Notes under the pieces: model-generated | What the model saw: the letters and a program-made list of their open reading frames with translations, nothing else | Told to the model about the DNA's origin: nothing | Database searches by the model: none | Part shown: positions 1 through 6,418 of the stretch, piece after piece | Position numbering within the stretch: the stretch's first letter is position 1 | How the letters are laid out: each line of letters starts with the position of its first letter | Translations under genes and position numbers: made by a program | Assembly (NCBI GenBank): GCA_023436825.1 | Contig: JAEZHS010000751.1 | Location: forward strand, 1-9,608 | Source of the DNA: Pseudomonadota bacterium | GTDB taxonomy: Bacteria > Pseudomonadota > Alphaproteobacteria > Reyranellales > Reyranellaceae | Length of the DNA stretch: 9,608 nt | Reading direction: 5' to 3'

Positions 1-234
1 CTGGCCGAGGGCATGGCCCAGCGCTCGCTCGACATCGACGTGATCTGGGTCAACGGCTACGGCTGGCCGGTCTATCGCGGCGGCCCGATGTGGTGGGCCG
101 ACAACGTCGTGGGCCTCAAGAAGATCCACGACGCCCTGCTCAAGTACCGCGACGCCTCCGGCGACCCGTTCTGGGAGCCGGCGCCGCTGCTCAAGAAGCT
201 GGTGCAGGAAGACAAGAAGTTCTCTACGGTTTGA
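1..234 (+). CDS. Bifunctional enoyl-CoA hydratase / 3-hydroxyacyl-CoA dehydrogenase, C-terminal end (partial)
   Basis: The reading frame is open from the first base and ends at TGA 232-234, so only about the last 77 residues are present and the start lies outside the window. The segment GYGWPVYRGGPMWWAD resembles the C-terminal 3-hydroxyacyl-CoA dehydrogenase domain of FadB/FadJ and of the peroxisomal bifunctional enzyme, where a G(Y/F)G(W/F)P..xGGP motif is typical. Such enzymes hydrate trans-2-enoyl-CoA and oxidise the 3-hydroxyacyl-CoA with NAD+ in fatty acid beta-oxidation, in the cytoplasm. The thiolase that starts 134 bases downstream on the same strand would carry out the final cleavage step, which supports the assignment. 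The N-terminal hydratase half is inferred from the family and cannot be seen. A stand-alone dehydrogenase of the same family is possible. Confidence 0.82.
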   Translation: MAEGMAQRSLDIDVIWVNGYGWPVYRGGPMWWADNVVGLKKIHDALLKYRDASGDPFWEPAPLLKKLVQEDKKFSTV

Positions 235-243
235 ACAACACCG

Positions 244-314
244 CTGTCACCCCGAACGTCGCGAGGGGCCTTTCAGGCAACAGGAAAGGTCCCTCGCTCC
301 GCCCGGGATGACAG
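244..314. repeat. Intergenic imperfect palindromic repeat (31-bp arms, 9-base loop)
   Basis: Arms 244-274 and 284-314 are inverted copies matching at 25 of 31 positions when aligned by hand, separated by 9 bases. The outer arm ends are CTGTCA and TGACAG; the inner part carries GCGAGGG..CCTTTC. The transcript could form a long hairpin just after the stop codon of the dehydrogenase gene. There is no T-run after it, so it is not a textbook intrinsic terminator. The core (TGTCA-CCCGx..GCGAGGG-CCTT) looks like the dispersed intergenic palindromes common in many bacterial genomes. It could stabilise the upstream mRNA or reduce readthrough; this is inference. Confidence 0.8.
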
Positions 315-355
315 TTATCGCAAATCAATGCCATGCCCCATCGGGCAGCAATTTC

Positions 356-362
356 AAGGAGG
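356..362 (+). promoter_or_regulatory. Strong Shine-Dalgarno site of the thiolase gene
   Basis: AAGGAGG lies 6 bases upstream of ATG 369-371. It fixes the thiolase start at 369 rather than at the in-frame ATG at 333, which would add 12 non-conserved residues and has no comparable site. Confidence 0.88.
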
Positions 363-368
363 AACACC

Positions 369-1559
369 ATGGCTGATGCCGTCATCGTCTCAACCGCCCG
401 CACGCCGATCGGCAAGGCCTTTCGCGGCGCCTTCAACGACACCCACGCCGCCGAGATGGGTGCGCATGTCATCAAGCACGCCGCCGAGCGCGCCAAGGTC
501 GATCTCGCCGAAGTCGAGGACGTGATCCTGGGCTGTGCCGCGCCGGAGGGCACGCAGGGCTCCAACGTCGCCCGCGTCTCGGCGATGCGCGCCGGTGCTC
601 CCGTCAGCGTCTCGGGCGTGACCGTGAACCGCTTCTGCTCGTCGGGCCTGCAGACCATCTCGATGGCCGCCCAGCGCGTGCTGGTCGACAAGGTGCCGGT
701 GATGATCGCGGGCGGCCTCGAGTCCGTCTCGCTGATCCAGAGCCCGCCGGGTGGCAACAAGAACCGCCTGATCAATCCGTGGGTGCAGGAGCACGTGCCG
801 GGCATCTATCACACCATGATCCAGACCGCCGACACGGTGGCCGCCCGCTACAACATCAGCCGCCAGTACCAGGACGAGTACTCGCTGCAGAGCCAGCTGC
901 GCACCGCGGCGGCCCAGCAGGCCGGCAAGTTCGACGACGAGATCGTGCCGATGGAAACCACGATGCTGGTCACCGACAAGAACACCAACGAGGTGTCGAA
1001 GAAGACGGTGAAGCTCGCCAAGGACGAGGGCAACCGTCCCGACACGAACATCGAGGGCCTCGCCAAGCTGCAGCCGGTGATGGGCGCCGACAAGTGGATC
1101 ACCGCGGGCAACGCCAGCCAGCTCTCCGACGGCGCCTCGGCCGCGGTCGTCATGAGCGATGCCGAGGCCGCCAAGCGCGGGCTGAAGCCGCTCGGCATCT
1201 ACAAGGGCCTGGTCGTGGCCGGCTGCGAGCCCGACGAGATGGGCATCGGACCGGTCTACGCGATCCCCAAGCTGCTGAAGCGCTTCGGGCTCAAGATGGA
1301 CGACATCGACCTGTGGGAACTGAACGAGGCCTTCGCCGTGCAGGTGCTGTACTGCCGCGACAAGCTCGGCATCCCCAACGACAAGCTGAACGTCAACGGC
1401 GGCTCGATCTCGATCGGCCATCCGTTCGGCATGACCGGCGCGCGCTGCACCGGCCACGCCCTGATCGAGGGCCGCCGCCGCAAGGCCAAGAACGTCGTCG
1501 TCACGATGTGCATCGGCGGCGGCATGGGCGCCGCCGGCCTGTTCGAGGTCGTACACTGA
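369..1559 (+). CDS. Acetyl-CoA C-acyltransferase (thiolase, FadA type)
   Basis: This 396-residue protein has the usual thiolase length and all the catalytic signatures. The nucleophile is Cys90 in [10 protein letters not shown]. The C-terminal half has NEAF (319-322), GHP with His351 (350-352), and Cys381 in the CIGGGMG loop (381-387). It should cleave 3-ketoacyl-CoA with CoA to release acetyl-CoA (or run the reverse condensation) in the cytoplasm. [10 protein letters not shown] replaces the GHPIGASGAR of biosynthetic PhaA/AtoB enzymes. Together with the 3-hydroxyacyl-CoA dehydrogenase just upstream, this favours a degradative 3-ketoacyl-CoA thiolase in beta-oxidation, forming a FadBA-like pair. 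Chain-length preference cannot be read from the sequence. The start is set by the AAGGAGG site at 356-362. Confidence 0.95.
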   Translation: MADAVIVSTARTPIGKAFRGAFNDTHAAEMGAHVIKHAAERAKVDLAEVEDVILGCAAPEGTQGSNVARVSAMRAGAPVSVSGVTVNRFCSSGLQTISMAAQRVLVDKVPVMIAGGLESVSLIQSPPGGNKNRLINPWVQEHVPGIYHTMIQTADTVAARYNISRQYQDEYSLQSQLRTAAAQQAGKFDDEIVPMETTMLVTDKNTNEVSKKTVKLAKDEGNRPDTNIEGLAKLQPVMGADKWITAGNASQLSDGASAAVVMSDAEAAKRGLKPLGIYKGLVVAGCEPDEMGIGPVYAIPKLLKRFGLKMDDIDLWELNEAFAVQVLYCRDKLGIPNDKLNVNGGSISIGHPFGMTGARCTGHALIEGRRRKAKNVVVTMCIGGGMGAAGLFEVVH

Positions 1560-1584
1560 AGCCCCGGGCAGGCTCGGCGGCACC

Positions 1585-1611
1585 AACGACGCACGTGCTG
1601 CGTGCGTCGTT
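1585..1611 (+). other. Perfect 11-bp stem hairpin downstream of the thiolase gene
   Basis: AACGACGCACG (1585-1595) and CGTGCGTCGTT (1601-1611) are exact reverse complements separated by the 5-base loop TGCTG. The hairpin begins 26 bases after the thiolase stop codon. No T-run follows, so a classic intrinsic terminator is unlikely. It covers the only GTG start candidate (1595) of the next gene and could restrict initiation there or slow readthrough. The structure is seen directly; its role is inferred. Confidence 0.72.
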
Positions 1612-2011
1612 CAAGCCCAAGGTCTATCGCGAGATCGAAATCGAAGGCAGCAAGTCGCTCTCTGCGCTGGCAGAGGCGATCATCATGGCCTTCGATTTCG
1701 AGTTCGACCATGCATTCGGCTACTATAGCGACCTGAAGAACCCGTACAGCCACAAGGGCGAACGATATGAGCTGTTCGCCGACATGGAAGACGGGGACAG
1801 CGACGCCGGCAGCGTGGAGCGAACGACAGTGGCACAGGTCTTCGGCGTGCCCGGCAAGAAGATGCTGTTCGTGTTCGACTACGGCGATGACTGGCGCTTC
1901 CTGATCGAGGCGAAGGCGAATGGCGAGATGGCTCCCAAGACGCGTTATCCGCGCCTCGTGACGTCAGTCGGCAAGGCGCCCGAGCAATATCCCGACGATG
2001 ACGAGGACTGA
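1595..2011 (+). CDS. pRiA4b ORF-3-like (IS1096 TnpR-like passenger) domain protein
   Basis: With the GTG start the product has 138 residues. It matches the plasmid pRiA4b ORF-3-like family: an N-terminal strand-turn-strand (FKPKVYREIEIEG), a helix (LSALAEAIIMAF), a HAFGYY segment, and the family hallmark FDYGDDWRF at 94-102 (compare YDFGDxW in relatives). It ends with YPR(L)..APEQYP and an acidic tail. The family is widespread and sometimes carried by mobile elements; its biochemical role is unknown, and no transposase is visible here. The start is uncertain. GTG 1595 lies inside the hairpin at 1585-1611 and has no ribosome binding site. The frame is open further upstream, and CTG 1556-1558 overlaps the thiolase stop (CTGA) with CGAGG seven bases before it. 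It is probably translated by coupling to the thiolase. The gap to the convergent hydrolase is 83 bases and shows no clear terminator. Confidence 0.75.
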   Translation: MLRASFKPKVYREIEIEGSKSLSALAEAIIMAFDFEFDHAFGYYSDLKNPYSHKGERYELFADMEDGDSDAGSVERTTVAQVFGVPGKKMLFVFDYGDDWRFLIEAKANGEMAPKTRYPRLVTSVGKAPEQYPDDDED

Positions 2012-2094
2012 GGCGCCTTTGCATCTCGGGAGCTGACTGCGCCGGCTTCTCGTACTGTGGCGGTCGACGGCGTTCATGGCGAATGCCCCGGAGC

Positions 2095-3274
2095 CTATGT
2101 CGATCTAGCGCGCTGCCAACCGCTTTCTTTTTCCAGCCCCTTGGCATTCAGCCCCTGGACAATCCATCTAAGCTCTGACGGTGTGAGTTCGCTACGCTGC
2201 ATTTCCTGCCACGTCGCTTCGATACCGTGAAGGAGTGCGGCACGAAACAGGCGCCGTACCGGAGCGTCGTTCGCAACATAGCTGAGCCACCGCAACGAAG
2301 GGCGGTCGCCGGAGACATGCTCGCCAACGGCTCGGGCATGATCGACATACCCGACGCAGCGTTGGTGAACACGACGAACGCCCTGCCCTCCTGGGGTTTG
2401 CCCAAGGTGAAAGCCGTGAAGGGGCCGTTGTCGCCGCCCCAGTGGAAGAACGTTCCGGCGCCGGGCTCCAGCCCCCAGCCAAGTCCCCACGCTACGCCGG
2501 TGGCAAGGTCCTCGGCGCTTGGCTCAAGGCACTGGATGCCAGGATGCTTCACCTCGACCTGAGGCGACAGCCAAACCCTTGACGTCTCGCTCCTAAGGCA
2601 TGAGCCCGCCAGCACGGCCCGCAGGAAACGCGCGTAGTCTGCGGCGCAGGTCTGCAGCGACCATGCCGCATTGGCCTCGGCGGGCTTGTTGTCGAGCGCA
2701 GGCATGCCGAAGGCATCGTGCGGCCGCGCCCTGTTGTCGTCGAAGCGAGGCCTCCAGATGAAGCTCGTGCGTTCCATGGAAAGCGGTTCGAGCACCAGAC
2801 GCGTCACCAGGGCTTCGAGACTTTCGCCCGTGACGGCTTCGATGGCACGCTGAAGATAGAGATAGCCCTCACCGGAGTAGCTGAAGCGCTCGCCCGGCTG
2901 GAACCAGTACGCAACGGATAGTCGGCATTTCGCCAATTTGGCAGGCCACCGCTGTGGCTCAGGAGATGGCGAACGGTAATCGACTTCGATCGGTCATCAC
3001 CCCGCAGGTAACCCGGAAGGCACTCCTCGATCCGACTGTCCAGACCCAACTGGCCGCGGTCGACCAGCTGCAACACGACATAGGCGAAGACCGGCTTGCT
3101 GAGCGACGCCGCATCGAACACCGTGAACTCGTCGACCGGCGCTGCGGTCGACCCGCGGCGCGCGCCGCCGTTCACGAAGCAGTCGGTGCGGTTGTCCTCC
3201 ACGAGCGCCGCCGCCGCGCCCGGCACACCCGCTTCTTCAAGCAGGCGCAGAAACGCATGCTTCCACGAAGGCAT
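2095..3274 (-). pseudogene. Class C beta-lactamase-family serine hydrolase, broken by two frameshifts
   Basis: Three successive reading frames on the minus strand together encode one protein of the PF00144 beta-lactamase/esterase family. Frame 1 (from ATG 3274) carries the SxxK motif, SLSK at residues 57-60. It should pass near base 2907 into a frame encoding WFQPGERFSYSGEGY, where YSG is the YxN-equivalent. That frame carries HWGGDNG (the KTG-equivalent) and should pass near 2328 into a third frame ending at TAG 2095-2097. Each join is explained by one missing base: ACCTGG to ACTGG, and CCGGTT to CCGTT. The mended product would be about 393 residues, normal for the family, with no in-frame stop. 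Either the gene decayed recently or the sequence has two errors. As it stands, translation would leave the catalytic half without its C-terminal motifs. It lies 30 bases after the isomerase stop, as last gene of the operon. The substrate is unknown; esterase or amidase activity is as likely as beta-lactamase. Confidence 0.85.
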
Positions 3275-3304
3275 GCCCCCACGTGCCCCGGCCTGCAGGG
3301 TCCG

Positions 3305-3910
3305 TCAAGCAGGGTGCTGACCGCTCAACGCCGCCTCCAGCAAGACCAGGCGGTCGTTGCCCCAGAACATCTGCTGCCCGAAGAAGAAGGTCGGCACGCC
3401 GAACGCGCCGCGTTTGCTGGCCTCATCGAGCAAGGCGTCGTGCCTTGCGCGCGTCTCCGGCGCCACGAGATCGCGTCGGAAAGCGACCTCGTCCAGCCCC
3501 AGGTGGCTGGCAAGGCCCGCGATCGCCGCATCATCGATCACCACGCCATCGACGAAGATCAGCCGTTGCAGCAGGCGGCAGCACGGCACCAGCGCCCCCT
3601 GCGCGTCGGCCGCCAGGCACGCCACCGCCAGCACGTCGGGATCGACGCGAAACGCGACCGGCTCCCTGAACGGGATCCCGTAGTACGCCGCCCAGCACTT
3701 GGCATCGTACTCGCGATAGCGCCAGTCGTACTGGCCTGAGAGCGGCTCGCCGCGGAACGGGTTGCCGCCACGGCGGTCCATCAGCGCGCCGCTGGCGATC
3801 GGCTTCCACACGAAGCGGCAGCCGTAGGTTTTCTCGATTCGCTCGACCTGGCTCGCCGCCAGGTAGGAGTAGCGGCTGCCGAGCCCGAAATAGAAATCGA
3901 CCGTGCGCAT
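3305..3910 (-). CDS. 2-hydroxychromene-2-carboxylate isomerase family protein (DsbA/GST-kappa fold)
   Basis: This 201-residue protein starts with DFYFGLGSRYSYLA. That is the N-terminal strand and active-site region of 2-hydroxychromene-2-carboxylate isomerases such as NahD, with Ser12 at the catalytic serine position instead of the CxxC of DsbA oxidoreductases. The cis-proline loop GVPTFFF (171-177) and the FWGNDRL motif (182-188) are also typical. Known members use glutathione to isomerise a naphthalene-degradation intermediate, but many are of unknown function, so the substrate is open. There is no signal peptide, so it should be cytoplasmic. ATG 3908-3910 shares one base with the stop of the FMN dehydrogenase gene (TGATG), and no good ribosome binding site lies close. 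Translation is therefore probably coupled. The pairing suggests both act on the same hydroxy-acid or aromatic compound; this is inference. Confidence 0.88.
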   Translation of the reverse strand: MRTVDFYFGLGSRYSYLAASQVERIEKTYGCRFVWKPIASGALMDRRGGNPFRGEPLSGQYDWRYREYDAKCWAAYYGIPFREPVAFRVDPDVLAVACLAADAQGALVPCCRLLQRLIFVDGVVIDDAAIAGLASHLGLDEVAFRRDLVAPETRARHDALLDEASKRGAFGVPTFFFGQQMFWGNDRLVLLEAALSGQHPA

Positions 3911-5079
3911 CAGCGCCGGTTGCGGCGCAGATCCTCCTCGTCCTTCCACATCAGGAACTGCGGGCCGAGGTCGGAGATCTTGGGGGCGCCCATCTGCGCC
4001 ATGCTGATGTCGATCTCGCGGCGGAAGATGTTGAGCGCCATCTTGGCGCCCGGGATGCCACCCGCGGTCACGCCGTAGAGGGTCGGCCGGCCGACGAACA
4101 CGAACTTGGCGCCCATGCAGATCGCGATCAGCGCGTCGAGGCCGCGGCGGACACCGCCGTCCAGCATCAGGGTCATCTTGTCGCCGACGGCGCTGTTGAT
4201 CGCCGGCAGCACTTCCAGCGGCGAAGGCGCATTGTCGAGCTGGCGCGCGCCATGGTTCGACACCATCAGGCCGTCGACGCCCAGCGAATGGGCACGAATC
4301 GCGTCGTCGGGATGCATGATCCCCTTCAGCACGAAATTGCCCTTCCACAGTTCGCGATAGCGCTCGACATGCTTCCAAGTCATGGGCGCACGGTTCTGAT
4401 AGCCGACGAGATCGGCGATCTTGTCCGCGTCGGCCCCGGATCCGGCGTACTTCGCCCAGTTGTCGAAATAGGGCGTGCCGTGCTTCATCCATTCCATCAT
4501 CCAGGCCGGATGCATGAGCGCTTCGAACTTGGTCTTCCAGGTCAGCTTGAGCGGCCGGCCCCAGCCATTGCGCGTGTTGCGCTCGCGGTTGGATCCCTCG
4601 GGCACGTCGACGGTAAATACCAGGGTCTTCAGACCGGCATCGCCCGCGCGCTTGATCATGTCCTCGGAGATCGCCTGGTCCTTGGCCGAATAGAGCTGGT
4701 ACCAACCGTGGTCGGGGGCGAGCTTGCCGAGATCCTCGATCGAGCCGGTGCTCGAGCCCGACATGATGAAGGGCACGTTGGCGTCACGGGCGGCCTCGGC
4801 CAGCATCAGGTCGGCGCCGCGGCGGAACAGGCCGGCGATCCCGGTCGGCGCGATTCCGATCACGCTGGAATAGGTCCGCCCGAACAGGGTCGTCGACTGG
4901 TCGCGCACCGAGACGTCGACCAGGTAGCGCGGCACGATGCGCGCCTTGCGAAAGGCTTGCTCGTTGGTGACCAGCCCGACCTCGTCGTCGGTGCCGCCTT
5001 CGATGAAGTCATAGGCGATCTTGGGCAGCCGCTTCTTGGCGAGCTTGCGCAGATCTTCGATGTTGACGACGCCCTGCAT
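3910..5079 (-). CDS. FMN-dependent alpha-hydroxy-acid dehydrogenase/oxidase (LldD/glycolate oxidase family)
   Basis: From ATG 5079 the protein has 389 residues, the usual size of the family. It is a TIM-barrel flavoenzyme that oxidises L-2-hydroxy acids such as lactate, glycolate or mandelate to 2-oxo acids. Visible family residues: Tyr23 in YDFIEGG; Tyr130 in YQLY; FMN-contacting Lys252 in FVLKG; catalytic His276 and Arg279 in SNHGARQLD; the phosphate loop DGGVRRG (307-313) and GRP (330-332). The segment at about 185-220 (MHPAWMMEWMKHG) is the variable loop 4, which often decides membrane association and electron acceptor. It is rich in Trp and Met here, so a quinone-linked dehydrogenase is possible. 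The substrate cannot be named. A GTG at 5088 is in frame, but GGGAG (5088-5092) sits 8 bases before ATG 5079, which favours the ATG. It is the first gene of a minus-strand operon. Confidence 0.93.
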   Translation of the reverse strand: MQGVVNIEDLRKLAKKRLPKIAYDFIEGGTDDEVGLVTNEQAFRKARIVPRYLVDVSVRDQSTTLFGRTYSSVIGIAPTGIAGLFRRGADLMLAEAARDANVPFIMSGSSTGSIEDLGKLAPDHGWYQLYSAKDQAISEDMIKRAGDAGLKTLVFTVDVPEGSNRERNTRNGWGRPLKLTWKTKFEALMHPAWMMEWMKHGTPYFDNWAKYAGSGADADKIADLVGYQNRAPMTWKHVERYRELWKGNFVLKGIMHPDDAIRAHSLGVDGLMVSNHGARQLDNAPSPLEVLPAINSAVGDKMTLMLDGGVRRGLDALIAICMGAKFVFVGRPTLYGVTAGGIPGAKMALNIFRREIDISMAQMGAPKISDLGPQFLMWKDEEDLRRNRR

Positions 5080-5150
5080 GCGTTTCACTCCCGTTACGGC
5101 CGATATTACGGTCTTTGCCGCCGTCTGCCAGCGGTGTTAGACGAGCCGCC
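5080..5150. promoter_or_regulatory. Divergent intergenic region between the FMN dehydrogenase and GNAT operons
   Basis: These 71 bases separate two divergent multi-gene units, so promoters for both should lie here or reach into the first codons. I find no convincing sigma-70 pair: TTTGCC (5114-5119) and TGTTAG (5135-5140) are only 15 bases apart and match poorly. On the minus strand, GGGAG at 5088-5092 is the likely ribosome binding site of the dehydrogenase. No clear operator palindrome was seen. The region is assigned from gene layout, not from a recognised motif. Confidence 0.4.
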
Positions 5151-5591
5151 ATGCAGATCAGGCACGCAAAAGCCGGCGACGAGGCCCAGTTGGCCCTCCT
5201 CCTGGAGGACCATGAACGGCACTACGGCAATCCGGTACGCGCGGGGGCGGGCGCCGAAGGTGCCGCCTTCCTGCTCGATCCGGCGTGCGGCACGCTCTGC
5301 CTGGTGGCCGACGAGGGCGGCAAGCTGGCGGGTTTCGCCATCCTCAACCCCTACTTCCCCGGACCGCTGCTGACGCACGGCCTCTATCTCAAGGAGCTCT
5401 ACGTCGCCGCTTCCGCTCGCTCTGCGGGTGTTGGCGAGAAGCTGATCGAGGCCATTCGTGCGCTGGCCAAAAGCCGCGGCGACACCCGCGTCCTGTGGAC
5501 GACCGGCGAGGACAATGCCGGCGCGCAACGATTCTATGACCGTCTGGGCATGCGTCGCGAGAAAAAGGTCTACTATGTGATGGACGTGTAA
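5151..5591 (+). CDS. GNAT family N-acetyltransferase (paralog 1)
   Basis: This 146-residue protein has the size and layout of a single-domain Gcn5-related acetyltransferase, which transfers an acetyl group from acetyl-CoA to an amine in the cytoplasm. The N-terminal IRHAKAGD strand-helix start, LYLKELYV (strand 4), and the acetyl-CoA pyrophosphate loop RSAGVG (90-95, the R/Q-x-x-G-x-G motif A) are visible. The end, RFYDRLGM, is the usual motif B. ATG 5151 opens the typical MxIRxA start; an in-frame ATG at 5115 would add 12 non-family residues. The upstream ribosome binding site is weak. It leads an operon with the dioxygenase 29 bases on, and is clearly related to the second GNAT two genes later. 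The acceptor substrate is unknown. Confidence 0.9.
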   Translation: MQIRHAKAGDEAQLALLLEDHERHYGNPVRAGAGAEGAAFLLDPACGTLCLVADEGGKLAGFAILNPYFPGPLLTHGLYLKELYVAASARSAGVGEKLIEAIRALAKSRGDTRVLWTTGEDNAGAQRFYDRLGMRREKKVYYVMDV

Positions 5592-5600
5592 GTTAGCGTC

Positions 5601-5614
5601 TCCTCCGAGGAGGA
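5601..5614 (+). promoter_or_regulatory. Shine-Dalgarno site of the dioxygenase gene inside a small hairpin
   Basis: GAGGAGG (5607-5613) is a strong ribosome binding site 7 bases before ATG 5621. Just before it, TCCTC (5601-5605) can pair with GAGGA (5610-5614) across the loop CGAG, which would hide part of the site. The hairpin starts 9 bases after the stop codon of the first GNAT. Ribosomes finishing that gene could open it, giving translational coupling. The site is seen directly; coupling is inferred, and a 5-bp stem is weak. Confidence 0.5.
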
Positions 5615-5620
5615 TTCGTG

Positions 5621-6418
5621 ATGGAATTGAGCGACCAACAGCTTGAACAGTTCGATCGCGACGGTTTCCTGGTCTTTCCGGACCTCTTTGCCCGCAGCGA
5701 GGTCGCGGTACTGCGCCGCGAGGTGGCGCGGCTCAGTCAGGTGGAAAGCGAGGAGGTCGTGCGCGAGCATACCGGCGGCGTGCGCACCATCTTCCGCGTA
5801 CACGAAAATGACGGCGCGACCCGCTCCCAGCCGTTCCGCGCCTTGGTCCGTACGCCGCGCCTGCTACGACCGGTACAGCAGGTGCTGAAGGACGACTCGG
5901 TCTACGTCTATCACACCAAGATCAACACCAAGCCCGCCATCGAGGGCACGGTATGGCAGTGGCATCAGGACTACGGCTCGTGGATGCGCGACGGCTGCGC
6001 GCGGCCCGACATGGCGACCGTCAACGTGATGATGACCGACACCACCGAGATGGGCGGCGCCCTCTACCTCATCCCGGGCAGCCACAAGCTCGGCCGCATC
6101 GAGCCGGTGTGGGACGAATCGACCTCCTACAAGTTCTGGGCGATGCCCAGGCAGCGCATGATCGATATCCTGAAAAACTCGCCCGAGCCGGTCGCCGTCA
6201 CCGGACGCGCCGGCACCTGCGTGCTGTTCCATTGCAACGTGCTGCACGCCTCCGGACACAATCTCTCGGCCGAGGACCGCTGGCACATCTACGTCTCGTG
6301 CAACACCGTCGCCAACAAGCCGCGGCTCTCCGACAATCCCCGTCCCGACTGGGTGGTGTCGCGCAATTGGCATGCGCTGCCGCTCGAGGCCGACGACGGC
6401 GTGCTGAAGGCGGCGTGA
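5621..6418 (+). CDS. Phytanoyl-CoA dioxygenase (PhyH) family protein, Fe(II)/2-oxoglutarate type
   Basis: This 265-residue protein has the PhyH/ectoine-hydroxylase layout. It opens with LSDQQLEQFDRDGFLVFPD, the standard start of the family. Iron ligands of the facial triad appear as His115 and Asp117 in WQWHQDYGSW and His209 in VLHASGHN; Arg220 in EDRWHIYVS is positioned to bind 2-oxoglutarate. GGALYLIPGSHKLG (145-158) is also family-typical. It should hydroxylate, or otherwise oxidise, a small organic substrate using O2 and 2-oxoglutarate. WHQDYGSWMRDG resembles the ectoine hydroxylase motif, but no ectoine genes are nearby and EctD proteins are longer, so I would not call it EctD. ATG 5621 is preferred over the adjacent GTG 5618 because GAGGAGG is 7 bases away. 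Its stop overlaps the start of the second GNAT. The substrate is unknown. Confidence 0.92.
   Translation: MELSDQQLEQFDRDGFLVFPDLFARSEVAVLRREVARLSQVESEEVVREHTGGVRTIFRVHENDGATRSQPFRALVRTPRLLRPVQQVLKDDSVYVYHTKINTKPAIEGTVWQWHQDYGSWMRDGCARPDMATVNVMMTDTTEMGGALYLIPGSHKLGRIEPVWDESTSYKFWAMPRQRMIDILKNSPEPVAVTGRAGTCVLFHCNVLHASGHNLSAEDRWHIYVSCNTVANKPRLSDNPRPDWVVSRNWHALPLEADDGVLKAA

Noticed and set aside
390..1586. Long open frame (398 codons) antisense to the thiolase gene
   Set aside because: It mirrors the codon pattern of the thiolase in GC-rich DNA. Its translation is a low-complexity run of Ala, Gly, His, Arg and Asp with no recognisable domain, while the plus strand has perfect thiolase motifs and a strong ribosome binding site.
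2010..2020. AGGCGCCTTT after the pRiA4b-like gene as a terminator
   Set aside because: AGGCGCCT is palindromic but has no loop and cannot form a useful hairpin. Only three T bases follow.
3305..4705. A 466-codon fusion of the isomerase with an N-terminal extension
   Set aside because: The extra 265 codons are an out-of-frame reading of the FMN dehydrogenase. The true isomerase start is ATG 3910, overlapping the dehydrogenase stop.
4252..5373. Long open frame (373 codons) on the plus strand across the FMN dehydrogenase and GNAT genes
   Set aside because: It is antisense to the FMN dehydrogenase and out of frame with the GNAT, and crosses their divergent intergenic region. The product has no family resemblance, while both covered genes have clear catalytic motifs.
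5621..6418. Ectoine hydroxylase (EctD)
   Set aside because: The WHQDYGSWMRDG segment is similar, but the protein is shorter than EctD, no ectABC genes are present, and the wider PhyH family shares these motifs.
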